A program made the position numbers and the translations under genes. Source: Bacteroidales bacterium (GTDB lineage: Bacteria > Bacteroidota > Bacteroidia > Bacteroidales > F082). From it: DNA of 64,000 nt. The DNA lies in NCBI GenBank assembly GCA_024689285.1, contig JAILDR010000208.1, positions 1-64,000 on the forward strand, written 5' to 3'. Positions 33,372 to 43,200 of the stretch are shown here, in pieces. The notes beneath the pieces were generated by a model. It had not been told where the DNA came from and did no database searches. It saw nothing but the letters and a program-made list of their open reading frames with translations. Within the stretch, counting starts at the first letter, position 1. Each line of letters begins with the position of its first letter.

Positions 33372-35084
33372 ATGAAAGAAGCAAAAGAAATACTGATTTC
33401 GAAGGCTACGCAGCGTAATTGGAACAAGCTGAAAGCCAATCAGAAAGGTCGCTTGACGCGTCGCGCCAACAAGAGCCGCTCGCAGAAAATCATTACCCCT
33501 GAGGGTTATGTGACGGCGGCCAGCCTGCCCCGCTTTGTGGAAGAACTGAGAGATACCACTTATCCCATTGAAGAGCTGATTTTCAGCCTGTGTGCACAAT
33601 ATGTGGAACAGAACAGGGTCAGCGAGGTCAATCGTAAGCGTTTCTTTGAGGAATATGCGAATTGCCCAAGGGCCGATGTCTATGTGCCACGACAAATCCT
33701 GAAAAACCGGCAGGACGACTGGATTGGTTTTATTTACCAGTCGCTGACGAAAGAAGGGAGCCGTATCTTAAAAGGCCTTTATTACACCAAACCGGTGATC
33801 GTCAATGAGATGCTTGGCAATGACCATCTCTTGCAAGGCGAGCGTTTTCTTGACCCTTGCTGTGGTAGCGGCATTTTCCTCCTCAAGGTGGAACATGCCG
33901 AACTGGAACAACTCTATGGCATCGACAACGACCCGCTTGCCGTAATGATAGCCAAAGCCAATCTGATGGTGAAATACAGTAATTCTGAGGTTTATCCGCA
34001 GATTTACCAACTGGATTTTCTCCTTCATGCCTCTTCGGCATTGGATGATTTAAGGTTTGACTACATCGTCACTAACCCGCCTTGGGGTACCGAAAAGGGC
34101 AAACTGCACACCTCGGATGTTATCTGCTCGAAGGAAAAGGCCTCTCTGTTCTTTGTTGAGTCATTCAAGTTCTTGAAGAACAATGGTAAACTATGTTTCC
34201 TTCTGCCCACTTCTCTGCTGAAAATCAAGGCGCATGCCGACTTCCGTCGCTTTGTCACTCATGAGACACGGATGGAAAGCCTGAAATGCTACCACGAGCA
34301 TTTCAAAGGGGTGTTTACCGACTTCGTCAGTTTGAGAGTCAGCAAAAAGCCTGTTTTTGAGAGTCAGAATTACATTGTCACCAGTGAGAAAAACGAAGTG
34401 TATAGAAAAACCTTGGTGTCTCGTGAGGATGAGTTTTTCGCCATCCCGATGCGCAACGATGATGATGACGCCATCATCAGCAAGGTGGAGGGTTTGCGCC
34501 ACGACGACCTCTCGCATAGTCTATGGGCCCTGGGCATCATAACGGGCAACAATGCCAAGCTGTTGAAAAGCAGGATGGCACAAGGCTTGGAACCTATCTA
34601 CACGGGTAAAGACATTGTAAAATATAAATTGAAAACGGCGAGCCGTTACATCAAATATGATCGTGCCGAGTTTCAGCAATGTGCTAAGGACGAGCTCTAT
34701 CGTGCCCACGAGAAGTTGGTGTATAAGTTTGTTTCCAGTCGTCTTTGTTTCACCTACGACGACAAGCAGCGTCTCTTTCTTAACAGCGCAAATATTCTCA
34801 TCCCCAAGGTGGATGGCATGAACACCAAAACGGTGTTGGCATTTCTCAACTCGTCTTTGTTTAATTTTTTGTATGTCAAACGTTTTGATGATATCAAAAT
34901 ACTAAAAGGGAATCTTTCGGCTTTGCCGTTTCCAAAGATAACGCCAACAACCAACGCGCAGTTGACTGCTTTAGTTGACGAAGCTTTGAAAGGTAGTGCC
35001 GATGCCGTTGCAGAAATCGACAATGTGATTTTTGCATTGTATCAGTTTAATAATGATGAAATTAGAATAATTCAGGAATCATGA
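33372..35084 (+). CDS. Solitary N6-adenine DNA methyltransferase with TaqI-like specificity domain
   Basis: 570 residues. Motif I is D161PCCGSG (usual form DPxCGSG) and motif IV is N235PPWG, characteristic of amino-methyltransferases of the gamma class such as Eco57I/TaqI types. The part from about 370 to 560 has the layout of a TaqI-type target recognition domain ([47 protein letters not shown]). Residues 1-115 are a basic helical region not recognised. No restriction endonuclease gene is next to it and no nuclease motif was seen at its N-terminus, so it is an orphan or regulatory methylase. Its stop overlaps the galE start (ATGA), an unusual partner. Confidence 0.83.
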   Translation: MKEAKEILISKATQRNWNKLKANQKGRLTRRANKSRSQKIITPEGYVTAASLPRFVEELRDTTYPIEELIFSLCAQYVEQNRVSEVNRKRFFEEYANCPRADVYVPRQILKNRQDDWIGFIYQSLTKEGSRILKGLYYTKPVIVNEMLGNDHLLQGERFLDPCCGSGIFLLKVEHAELEQLYGIDNDPLAVMIAKANLMVKYSNSEVYPQIYQLDFLLHASSALDDLRFDYIVTNPPWGTEKGKLHTSDVICSKEKASLFFVESFKFLKNNGKLCFLLPTSLLKIKAHADFRRFVTHETRMESLKCYHEHFKGVFTDFVSLRVSKKPVFESQNYIVTSEKNEVYRKTLVSREDEFFAIPMRNDDDDAIISKVEGLRHDDLSHSLWALGIITGNNAKLLKSRMAQGLEPIYTGKDIVKYKLKTASRYIKYDRAEFQQCAKDELYRAHEKLVYKFVSSRLCFTYDDKQRLFLNSANILIPKVDGMNTKTVLAFLNSSLFNFLYVKRFDDIKILKGNLSALPFPKITPTTNAQLTALVDEALKGSADAVAEIDNVIFALYQFNNDEIRIIQES

Positions 35085-36091
35085 AGATATTAGTCACAGG
35101 AGGTGCAGGTTTTATCGGATCGCACACTTTGGTTGAATTGAATGCGGCCGGTCATGAGACTGTTGTCATTGACAATTTAAGTAACTCTAACCGCAAATCT
35201 TTGGAGCGCGTGGCGGAGTTGATCGGGAAGGAGGTTCCTTTCTACGAGGTCGACATCCGCGATCGTGAAGGACTCAATCGCGTTATGGAGGCTCATCGTT
35301 TTGATGCCTGCATCCATTTTGCCGGGCTGAAGGCTGTGGGTGAAAGCGTTGAGAAGCCTTGGGAATACTATGAGAACAACATTGGCGGCACCCTGACGCT
35401 GCTTGACGTGATGCGCAAGCATGGCTGCAAGAATATCATTTTTTCGTCGTCGGCTACCGTTTATGGCGATCCTGCCATCATTCCCATCACCGAGGAATGC
35501 CCCAAAGGACATTGCACCAACCCCTATGGGCAGACCAAAAGCATGCTTGAGGAAATCATGATGGACATGCAGAAGGCCGATAAAGATTGGAACGTGGTGC
35601 TGTTGCGCTATTTTAATCCCATAGGCGCTCACCCGAGTGGCAGGATAGGGGAGAACCCTAACGGCATTCCGAACAACTTGATGCCCTATGTCACCCAAGT
35701 GGCTGTGGGCAAACGTCCCGAGTTGGGTGTTTTTGGTAATGATTACGACACGATTGATGGCACCGGTGTCCGCGATTATATTCACGTCGTGGATTTGGCG
35801 AGGGGGCATGTGGCGGCTCTGCAGGCCATTGAGAGAAAGTGCGGATGTGCCGTCTACAACCTTGGCACGGGCCAGGGGTACTCGGTGCTGCAATTGGTGA
35901 AGGCTTTTGAGAAGGTCAATAACATCAAGATTCCCTATAGCATCAAACCGAGGCGCGCGGGCGACATTGCCACATGTTACTCTGATCCTGCCAAAGCGCA
36001 GCGCGAATTGGGCTGGAAGGCGCAGTTTGGCATCGAAGAAATGTGCCGCGACGCTTGGAATTGGCAAAAGAACAATCCGAACGGGTATTAA
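35081..36091 (+). CDS. galE: UDP-glucose 4-epimerase
   Basis: 336 residues, an extended short-chain dehydrogenase. NAD-binding GGAGFIGSH at residues 7-15, the SSATVY segment with the catalytic Ser/Thr, Y-G-Q-T-K as the YxxxK pair, and the C-terminal [14 protein letters not shown] typical of GalE. It interconverts UDP-Glc/UDP-Gal (or the GlcNAc forms) for galactose use and surface glycans. Translationally coupled to the upstream methyltransferase by a 4-base overlap, and followed by a 190-bp structured non-coding stretch. Confidence 0.96.
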   Translation: MKILVTGGAGFIGSHTLVELNAAGHETVVIDNLSNSNRKSLERVAELIGKEVPFYEVDIRDREGLNRVMEAHRFDACIHFAGLKAVGESVEKPWEYYENNIGGTLTLLDVMRKHGCKNIIFSSSATVYGDPAIIPITEECPKGHCTNPYGQTKSMLEEIMMDMQKADKDWNVVLLRYFNPIGAHPSGRIGENPNGIPNNLMPYVTQVAVGKRPELGVFGNDYDTIDGTGVRDYIHVVDLARGHVAALQAIERKCGCAVYNLGTGQGYSVLQLVKAFEKVNNIKIPYSIKPRRAGDIATCYSDPAKAQRELGWKAQFGIEEMCRDAWNWQKNNPNGY

Positions 36092-36131
36092 ACTTATGTA
36101 TATTATTTATCCCATATTAGTCAGGGTCAGT

Positions 36132-36242
36132 GGCATCCGCTATGCCGGAGTCGTGAAACCGTTTCCGTAACCATAGACTGAGGCGACGGGAAGAACCCGA
36201 ACTCAGTCGCAATGTAGAGAGAGATTGCGGATGATCCGCAAT
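36132..36242 (+). other. Structured 5' leader of the DUF4954 gene (three hairpins)
   Basis: Hairpin 1: GGCAT/ATGCC (36132-36146). Hairpin 2: GACTGAG (36176-36182) with CTCAGTC (36202-36208), enclosing CGGG/CCCG. Hairpin 3: ATTGCGGAT (36224-36232) with ATCCGCAAT (36234-36242). No T run follows, so they are not plain terminators. I do not recognise a known riboswitch class; hairpin 3 also looks like a dispersed palindromic repeat. Confidence 0.5.
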
Positions 36243-36281
36243 GATAATTGAACCATAACTAACAAACACGGAAAACAATTA

Positions 36282-38495
36282 ATGGACAAAGTAACAATCA
36301 TAGATTACGACCGGATATACAAGAACTTCATCGACGAGAAGTACTTACACGGTTACAACGAGTACTACTTCCGCGACCAGCAGGTGAAGAAGCCCGCCAA
36401 CGGTTGGCGTCATCTGCATTCAAGCGAGGTGGAGCAACTCGTGATGAACAACAACTCGGCCACTGACTGGGACGACATCTGGGTGACGGATGAATTCGAC
36501 ACCCGTATGGTGCGCAACAACCGCTTCTTTGGCAGGGTCCGCATCGGACGCATCACCCGCCAGGTGCTGCAGTACCACGACTTGCGTGTCCCCGTTGGCA
36601 TCACCGACAGCAGCATTATCTCATGCGACATCGGCGACGATGCGGCGATTCACGATGTGCACTATATGGCCAACTACATCATCGGCGACCGCTGCATCCT
36701 GTTCAACATCCAGGAGATGTCGACCACCGACCACTCGAAGTTCGGCAATGGCACCATCAAGGAAGGTGAGGATGAAGACGTGCGCGTGTGGCTTGAGGTG
36801 ATGAACGAAATCGGCACCCGCAAGATTCTGCCCTTCGACGGCATGATTACCGCTGATGCTTATCTGTGGGCCAAATACACCGACGACACCAAGCTGCAGG
36901 AACGCCTCAAAGAAATCACCCAAGCCAGCGTCGACTACCGTCGTGGCTATTACGGCACCATCGGTGAGAGCTGCGTCATCAAGAACTGCTGGATCCTGAA
37001 AGATGCCAAGGTAGGCCCCTACTGTTATATTAAAGGTGCCAGCAAGCTGAAGAACGTCACCATCAACTCATCTGAAAAAGAGCCTTCGCAGATTGGCGAG
37101 GGTGTCATTCTGGTGAACGGCATCACGGGCTACGGCTGCCGCATCTTCTACTCGGTGGTGGCCACCCGCTTCGTGCTGGGCAACAACTGCAACCTGAAAT
37201 ACGGTGCCCGACTCATTTACTCCGTTTTGGGCGACAACTCCACCATCTCCTGTTGCGAGGTGCTGAACAACATCATCTTCCCCTCGCATGAGCAACACCA
37301 CAACAACTCCTTCCTCATCTCAGCCTGCGTGATGGGTCAGAGCAATATGGCGGCTGGAGCCACCATCGGCTCGAACCACAACAGCCGCGCCACCGACGGC
37401 GAGATTGTGGCTTCGCGTGGCTTCTGGCCTGGTCTTTGCTCCAGTGTGAAGCATTCCTCGAAGTTTGCCTCTTTCACCTTGCTCTCAAAGGCTGACTATC
37501 CCAATGAGATGGACATCAAGCTGCCCTTCTGCCTCGTCAGCAACAACCTGGCCAAGGACGAGCTGCACATCATGCCGGCCTACTGGTGGATGTACAACAT
37601 GTACGCCATCGCCCGCAATACCTCGAAATACCAGAAGCGCGACAAGCGCAAGCACAAAGTCCAGAACATCGAGTTTGAGACCCTCGCCCCCGATACGGTG
37701 GAAGAAATCATCGAGGGCCGCAAGCTGCTGGAGGTTTGGGTGGCTCAGGCTTACCTCCGCTCGAAAGGCGAAGACCCCGCGAAGTATGAATACTACGACT
37801 TGCGCGAATGCGGCAAGAACCTCTTGGACAACGAACCCGAAACAGTCAACAAATTGGAGGTCTTGGGCGAGAAGATAGAGAAAAGCCAACGCAAGGTGGT
37901 GATAGACAAAGTGTGGAAAGCCTATCACGCCTATGGTGACATGATTACCTACTATGCCGTAAACACTTGCCTGAAGTACATCGAGAAACATCCCGGAATC
38001 GATATGGAGCATATCGTGGAACAGATGAAGGGCAAACGTATCCGCAAGTGGATTAATCTGGGTGGACAGACGATGCCTGAGGAAGATGTCGACCAGCTGC
38101 GTGCCGACATCCGCGACGGCAAACTCAACACATGGGAGGAAATCCACAAACGTTACAACGAGCTATGGGAGAACTACCAGCACGAAAAACTGCGTCACGC
38201 CTACTTCGCGCTGATGTTCCTTTACAAGGATGATGCCGACGTGATGACAGAAGAGATGTGGAGCGACAACCTTGAGAAGGCTGTCCGCATCCAACAGTTC
38301 ATATGCGACCAGGTGTACCTCAGCCGCAAGAAAGACTACGACAACGAAATCCGCAGCACCACCTTCCGCAACGATGCAGAGAAGATTGCCGTCGTGGGCA
38401 AGATTGATGAGGTGGAATTCATCAAGCAAACCCGCAAGGACACGGAGGAATTCAAGCAGCGCGTGGAGAACTACAAAAAACGCTACAATCTATAA
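36282..38495 (+). CDS. DUF4954 family protein with left-handed beta-helix
   Basis: 737 residues. Residues about 85-400 show hexapeptide-like strands of a left-handed beta helix (SSIISCDIGDDAAIHDV, SCVIKNCWILKDAKVGPYCY, GVILVNGITGYGCRIFYS, VLGDNSTISCCEVLNNIIF), the fold of sugar-nucleotide acyl- and nucleotidyl-transferases; the C-terminal 300 residues are helical and charged. The family is nearly confined to Bacteroidota and its reaction is not known to me. nagB and a UDP-GlcNAcA-oxidase-like gene follow directly on the same strand, pointing to amino-sugar nucleotide metabolism (inference). Confidence 0.85.
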   Translation: MDKVTIIDYDRIYKNFIDEKYLHGYNEYYFRDQQVKKPANGWRHLHSSEVEQLVMNNNSATDWDDIWVTDEFDTRMVRNNRFFGRVRIGRITRQVLQYHDLRVPVGITDSSIISCDIGDDAAIHDVHYMANYIIGDRCILFNIQEMSTTDHSKFGNGTIKEGEDEDVRVWLEVMNEIGTRKILPFDGMITADAYLWAKYTDDTKLQERLKEITQASVDYRRGYYGTIGESCVIKNCWILKDAKVGPYCYIKGASKLKNVTINSSEKEPSQIGEGVILVNGITGYGCRIFYSVVATRFVLGNNCNLKYGARLIYSVLGDNSTISCCEVLNNIIFPSHEQHHNNSFLISACVMGQSNMAAGATIGSNHNSRATDGEIVASRGFWPGLCSSVKHSSKFASFTLLSKADYPNEMDIKLPFCLVSNNLAKDELHIMPAYWWMYNMYAIARNTSKYQKRDKRKHKVQNIEFETLAPDTVEEIIEGRKLLEVWVAQAYLRSKGEDPAKYEYYDLRECGKNLLDNEPETVNKLEVLGEKIEKSQRKVVIDKVWKAYHAYGDMITYYAVNTCLKYIEKHPGIDMEHIVEQMKGKRIRKWINLGGQTMPEEDVDQLRADIRDGKLNTWEEIHKRYNELWENYQHEKLRHAYFALMFLYKDDADVMTEEMWSDNLEKAVRIQQFICDQVYLSRKKDYDNEIRSTTFRNDAEKIAVVGKIDEVEFIKQTRKDTEEFKQRVENYKKRYNL

Positions 38496-38538
38496 CAACA
38501 ACAATTAAACAATTCAACAATCAACAATTCAACATACC

Positions 38539-40298
<1,760 letters not shown>

Positions 40299-40336
40299 GC
40301 AGAAAGCTCAGAATGAAAACAAATGCTCAATAAAAT

Positions 40337-40912
40337 ATGGAGTTCCTTTCTGCCCATTGGCTTGACATTACTACTACCGCACTTGGTTTAGCCTACATCC
40401 TGTTGGAGTATAAGGCCAGCGTATGGATGTGGGTTGCGGGTTTCTTTATGCAGGTGCTGGGCATCGTCTTGTACTATCAAAAGGGACTTTATGCCGACTG
40501 CGGCATGGAGTTTTACTACCTCGCCATGACTGTTTATGGTTTTGTCGCCTGGACGCGGCACAAACAGAAAACTTCCGACCTGCCCATCCGCCACATGCCG
40601 CGAAAAATGGCATACATCTGGATGGGCCTTGCCGCGCTGATATGGGCTGTTATCTATTTCCTGTTGTCACGTTTCACCAACTCCAATGTGCCTGTCCTGG
40701 ATGCTTTCACTACTGCGTTGAGCATTGTGGGCATTTGGGCTTTGGCAAGAAAGTATTTGGAGCAGTGGTTTGTGTGGATTGTCGTTGACGTGGTCACTTG
40801 CGGACTGTATTTTTATAAAGATATTCCATTCAAGGCCTCGCTATATGGCCTTTATGTCATCATCGCTGTTATGGGATATTTCAAGTGGAAACGGATGATG
40901 GAAGTTGCATAA
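40337..40912 (+). CDS. pnuC: Nicotinamide riboside transporter PnuC family
   Basis: 191 residues, seven predicted membrane helices. PnuC marks: WVAGFFMQVLGIVLYYQKGLY in two parts, YGFVAWTRH, and the late WIVVDVVTCGLYFYKD, containing the Trp/Asn-type ligand positions of the family. It imports a vitamin precursor by facilitated diffusion driven by phosphorylation; in Bacteroidota some members carry thiamine (PnuT), so the vitamin is uncertain. No kinase gene is adjacent. A strong shared terminator follows. Confidence 0.87.
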   Translation: MEFLSAHWLDITTTALGLAYILLEYKASVWMWVAGFFMQVLGIVLYYQKGLYADCGMEFYYLAMTVYGFVAWTRHKQKTSDLPIRHMPRKMAYIWMGLAALIWAVIYFLLSRFTNSNVPVLDAFTTALSIVGIWALARKYLEQWFVWIVVDVVTCGLYFYKDIPFKASLYGLYVIIAVMGYFKWKRMMEVA

Positions 40913-40913
40913 A

Positions 40914-40949
40914 AGAAGAGGCAGCCGTTCGGCTGCCTCTTCTTTTTTT
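40914..40949. terminator. Bidirectional terminator between pnuC and ssb
   Basis: AGAAGAGGCAGCC (40914-40926), loop GTTC, GGCTGCCTCTTCT (40931-40943), then T run to 40949. A run of A on the left side serves the opposite strand. It starts one base after the pnuC stop and ends at the ssb stop. Confidence 0.93.
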
Positions 40950-41287
40950 CATTCTTTCGCTTTCTCGATTGGGAAAAGGTCGTTGATCAAGACCTCCGTG
41001 ACATAATGGCGTTGGCCTTTGTCGTCAGTCCATTCGTTGTTGCGCAGACTGCCGTCAATAGCAATCAACTGTCCTTTCTTGACGATTCGTTCCACGCGGT
41101 CGGCCACATTGCCCCAGGCCACGACTGGAAACCATTGTGTGTTGTCGACCCATTCGTTGTTGGCGTTTTTGCGGCTTTCGTTCACGGCGATGCGGAAGCG
41201 CGTCATCTTATTGCGGTTGAAGGTTTTTGTTTCAGGCTCTGCACCCGGGCGGCCAATCAGCATGACCGAATTTCTCATTGTACTCAT
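40949..41287 (-). CDS. ssb: Short single-stranded DNA-binding protein
   Basis: 112 residues, an OB-fold SSB only: MSTMRNSVMLIGRPGAEPET, FRIAVNESRK, TQWFPVVAWGNVADRVERIV, IDGSLRNNEW, YVTEVLINDLFPI. The disordered tail and the acidic tip (Asp-Ile-Pro-Phe-like) that recruits repair proteins are missing; it ends PIEKAKE. It may be a secondary SSB, with a full-length one elsewhere. A 10-bp tandem repeat (41406-41445) lies upstream, beyond a weak minus-strand -7-like box near 41364. Confidence 0.93.
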   Translation of the reverse strand: MSTMRNSVMLIGRPGAEPETKTFNRNKMTRFRIAVNESRKNANNEWVDNTQWFPVVAWGNVADRVERIVKKGQLIAIDGSLRNNEWTDDKGQRHYVTEVLINDLFPIEKAKE

Positions 41288-41405
41288 GGTAGTGTGTGTT
41301 TAATGATTAATAATTAATAATGTGTTTTGTGTTGTTGTGTCATCCCTCTCGGTTTTGACGATGCAAAGTAACAACACTTGTCAAGACTAAGCCGTTGATT
41401 AAACG

Positions 41406-41445
41406 TTTGTAGTCGACTGTAGTCGTTTGTTGTCGTTTGCTGTCG
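41406..41445. repeat. Four 10-bp tandem repeats between ssb and the CYTH gene
   Basis: TTTGTAGTCG, ACTGTAGTCG, TTTGTTGTCG, TTTGCTGTCG follow one another without gaps. One copy per helical turn would present the same DNA face, as in arrays for cooperatively binding proteins. It lies 120-160 bp before the ssb start and about 90 bp before the CYTH gene start. Confidence 0.8.
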
Positions 41446-41503
41446 GATAGTTTGTTGATTTGCTGATATTTGAAAAAATCGTGTTACATTCACAACTTTT
41501 TGT

Positions 41504-41511
41504 TATTTTTG
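41504..41511 (+). promoter_or_regulatory. -7 box of CYTH-hydF
   Basis: TATTTTTG, 22 bp before the ATG at 41534. Confidence 0.6.
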
Positions 41512-41533
41512 CATCGAAAAAGAGAATAAGCGT

Positions 41534-42010
41534 ATGTTTCAGGAGATTGAACGTAAATTTTTGGTTGTTGGCGACTTCAAGTCGCAGGCTGAGCAGGCCA
41601 CTGAAATCTGTCAGGGTTACCTTTGCGGAGGCTCGGGTGTGACAGTGCGGGTGCGTGTGAGGGATGACAAAGGTTATCTCACCATCAAAGGCAAACGCAG
41701 CACCAATGGCATCTCACGATTCGAATGGGAAAAGGAAATCACTGAGGAGGAAGCCCTCGCTTTATTGGGTCTGAACGAAGGCGGCTGTGTGGAGAAGACA
41801 CGTTATCTCGTGCCTAATACTGATGGACAGCATACTTGGGAAGTTGATGTGTTTCATGGCGACAACGAAGGTCTCGTGGTAGCTGAAATTGAACTCTCCG
41901 ACGAAAACGACACTTTTGACAGACCGGATTGGCTGGGCAGGGAAGTCTCTGACGACTATCGCTACTACAATTCACAACTGCTGAAAAACCCTTACAAAAA
42001 TTGGAAATAA
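41534..42010 (+). CDS. CYTH domain protein (triphosphate tunnel enzyme)
   Basis: 158 residues. It starts MFQEIERKFLV, the ExExK signature of CYTH enzymes, followed by alternating basic and acidic strands (VRVRVRDDKGYLTIKGK, FEWEKEI, WEVDVFHGDNEGLVVAEIEL) that line the tunnel. Bacterial members of this short type mostly hydrolyse inorganic triphosphate; adenylate cyclase and thiamine-triphosphatase activities also occur in the superfamily. It is followed 2 bp later by hydF, so both are probably cotranscribed. Confidence 0.9.
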   Translation: MFQEIERKFLVVGDFKSQAEQATEICQGYLCGGSGVTVRVRVRDDKGYLTIKGKRSTNGISRFEWEKEITEEEALALLGLNEGGCVEKTRYLVPNTDGQHTWEVDVFHGDNEGLVVAEIELSDENDTFDRPDWLGREVSDDYRYYNSQLLKNPYKNWK

Positions 42011-42012
42011 AC

Positions 42013-43200
42013 ATGGCAAAGGACTTGAAACCCCATATTGGCATCTTCGGGCGGCGCAACAGCGGCAAGAGCAGCCTCATCAATCGGCTGACGGGACAGC
42101 AAATCGCCATTGTGAGCGACACGGCGGGCACCACCACCGACCCCGTCAAGAAAAGCATTGAGATTTTCGGCGTTGGGCCTTGTGTGCTTATCGACACGGC
42201 TGGCATCGATGACGTGGGCGAACTCGGTAAGCAGCGGGTGGACAAAACGATGAAGGTTTTGGAAGAGATAGACTGTGCCATCCTCGTCGTCACCGGCAAT
42301 CAGTTTGGCGATCCCGAAGAGCAACTCGTCAGCCGAATGAAAGCATTGGCGGTGCCTTTCTTCGTGGTTCACAACAAGGCGGACGAAGAGCCGCTTCTTG
42401 CTGTCATAAAGGCTGTGATTGAGCGAAAATGCCATGCTGAAATCTTGGATTTCAGCGTTATGCGAAATGATGATATTGCTCCACTTGTTGAAGTGCTGAA
42501 AAAAACCATTCCCGAGAGTGCTTATCAAAAGGTGTCGCTGCTGGGGGGCATCATCAAGCCTAACGAAGTGGTGGTTTTGGTTTGCCCTGTTGATTCCGAG
42601 GCTCCCGAAGGGCGTCTTATCCTGCCGCAAGTGATGGCGATCCGCGATGTGTTGGACAACGAATGCATCTGCGTGGTACTGAAAGAGTCGCTCTTGCAAC
42701 AATATTTGGACACTATGCCTCAGCCTGCGCTGATTGTCACTGACAGTCAGGTGTTTGGCTTTGTGAGCAAGATTGTCCCGCAGGAGATTCCTTTGACCAG
42801 TTTCAGCATCGTTATGGCACGCTTGCGCGGCGATTTCGACAACTATATGAAGGGTACGCCTTGTCTTTCGCAACTGAAGGATGGCGACACGGTGCTGCTG
42901 TTGGAGTCGTGTACGCACCACAGTACCTGCGAGGATATCGGTCGGGTGAAGTTGCCCCGAATGATACGGCAATTCACGGGAAAGGACATCCAATTCGAAT
43001 ATGTGGCGGGTCTTGCTCCCATTCCCGAGGTGAAGAAATATGCTATGGCCATCCAATGCGGAGGCTGCATGAGCACACGCAAGCAACTGCTCAACCGTAC
43101 CAACCTGTTTGTCAACCAAGGTGTTCCTGTCAGCAACTATGGTATGGCATTGGCTTATATGAACGGGATTTTCAATCGGGTGATGAGGCCGTTTGTCTAA
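42013..43200 (+). CDS. hydF: [FeFe]-hydrogenase maturation GTPase HydF
   Basis: 395 residues from ATG 42013; a TTG four codons upstream is in frame but overlaps the CYTH stop region. GTPase domain: GRRNSGKSS (P-loop), DTAGTTTDPV, DTAGIDD, HNKAD. C-terminal cluster-binding domain: CTHHSTCEDIGRVKLPR and later CGGCMSTRKQ, the Cys-x-His and Cys-x2-Cys ligands of the [4Fe-4S] site. HydF is the scaffold that carries the diiron subcluster to apo-hydrogenase, built by HydE and HydG, which are not in the window. Presence implies hydrogen metabolism. Its stop codon overlaps the polA stop on the other strand. Confidence 0.96.
   Translation: MAKDLKPHIGIFGRRNSGKSSLINRLTGQQIAIVSDTAGTTTDPVKKSIEIFGVGPCVLIDTAGIDDVGELGKQRVDKTMKVLEEIDCAILVVTGNQFGDPEEQLVSRMKALAVPFFVVHNKADEEPLLAVIKAVIERKCHAEILDFSVMRNDDIAPLVEVLKKTIPESAYQKVSLLGGIIKPNEVVVLVCPVDSEAPEGRLILPQVMAIRDVLDNECICVVLKESLLQQYLDTMPQPALIVTDSQVFGFVSKIVPQEIPLTSFSIVMARLRGDFDNYMKGTPCLSQLKDGDTVLLLESCTHHSTCEDIGRVKLPRMIRQFTGKDIQFEYVAGLAPIPEVKKYAMAIQCGGCMSTRKQLLNRTNLFVNQGVPVSNYGMALAYMNGIFNRVMRPFV

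Noticed and set aside
33372..35084. Complete restriction-modification system
   Set aside because: No endonuclease gene or nuclease motif could be seen next to or within the methyltransferase.
43197..43200. Frameshift or fusion between hydF and polA
   Set aside because: The stop codons of two convergent genes simply overlap; both proteins are complete.
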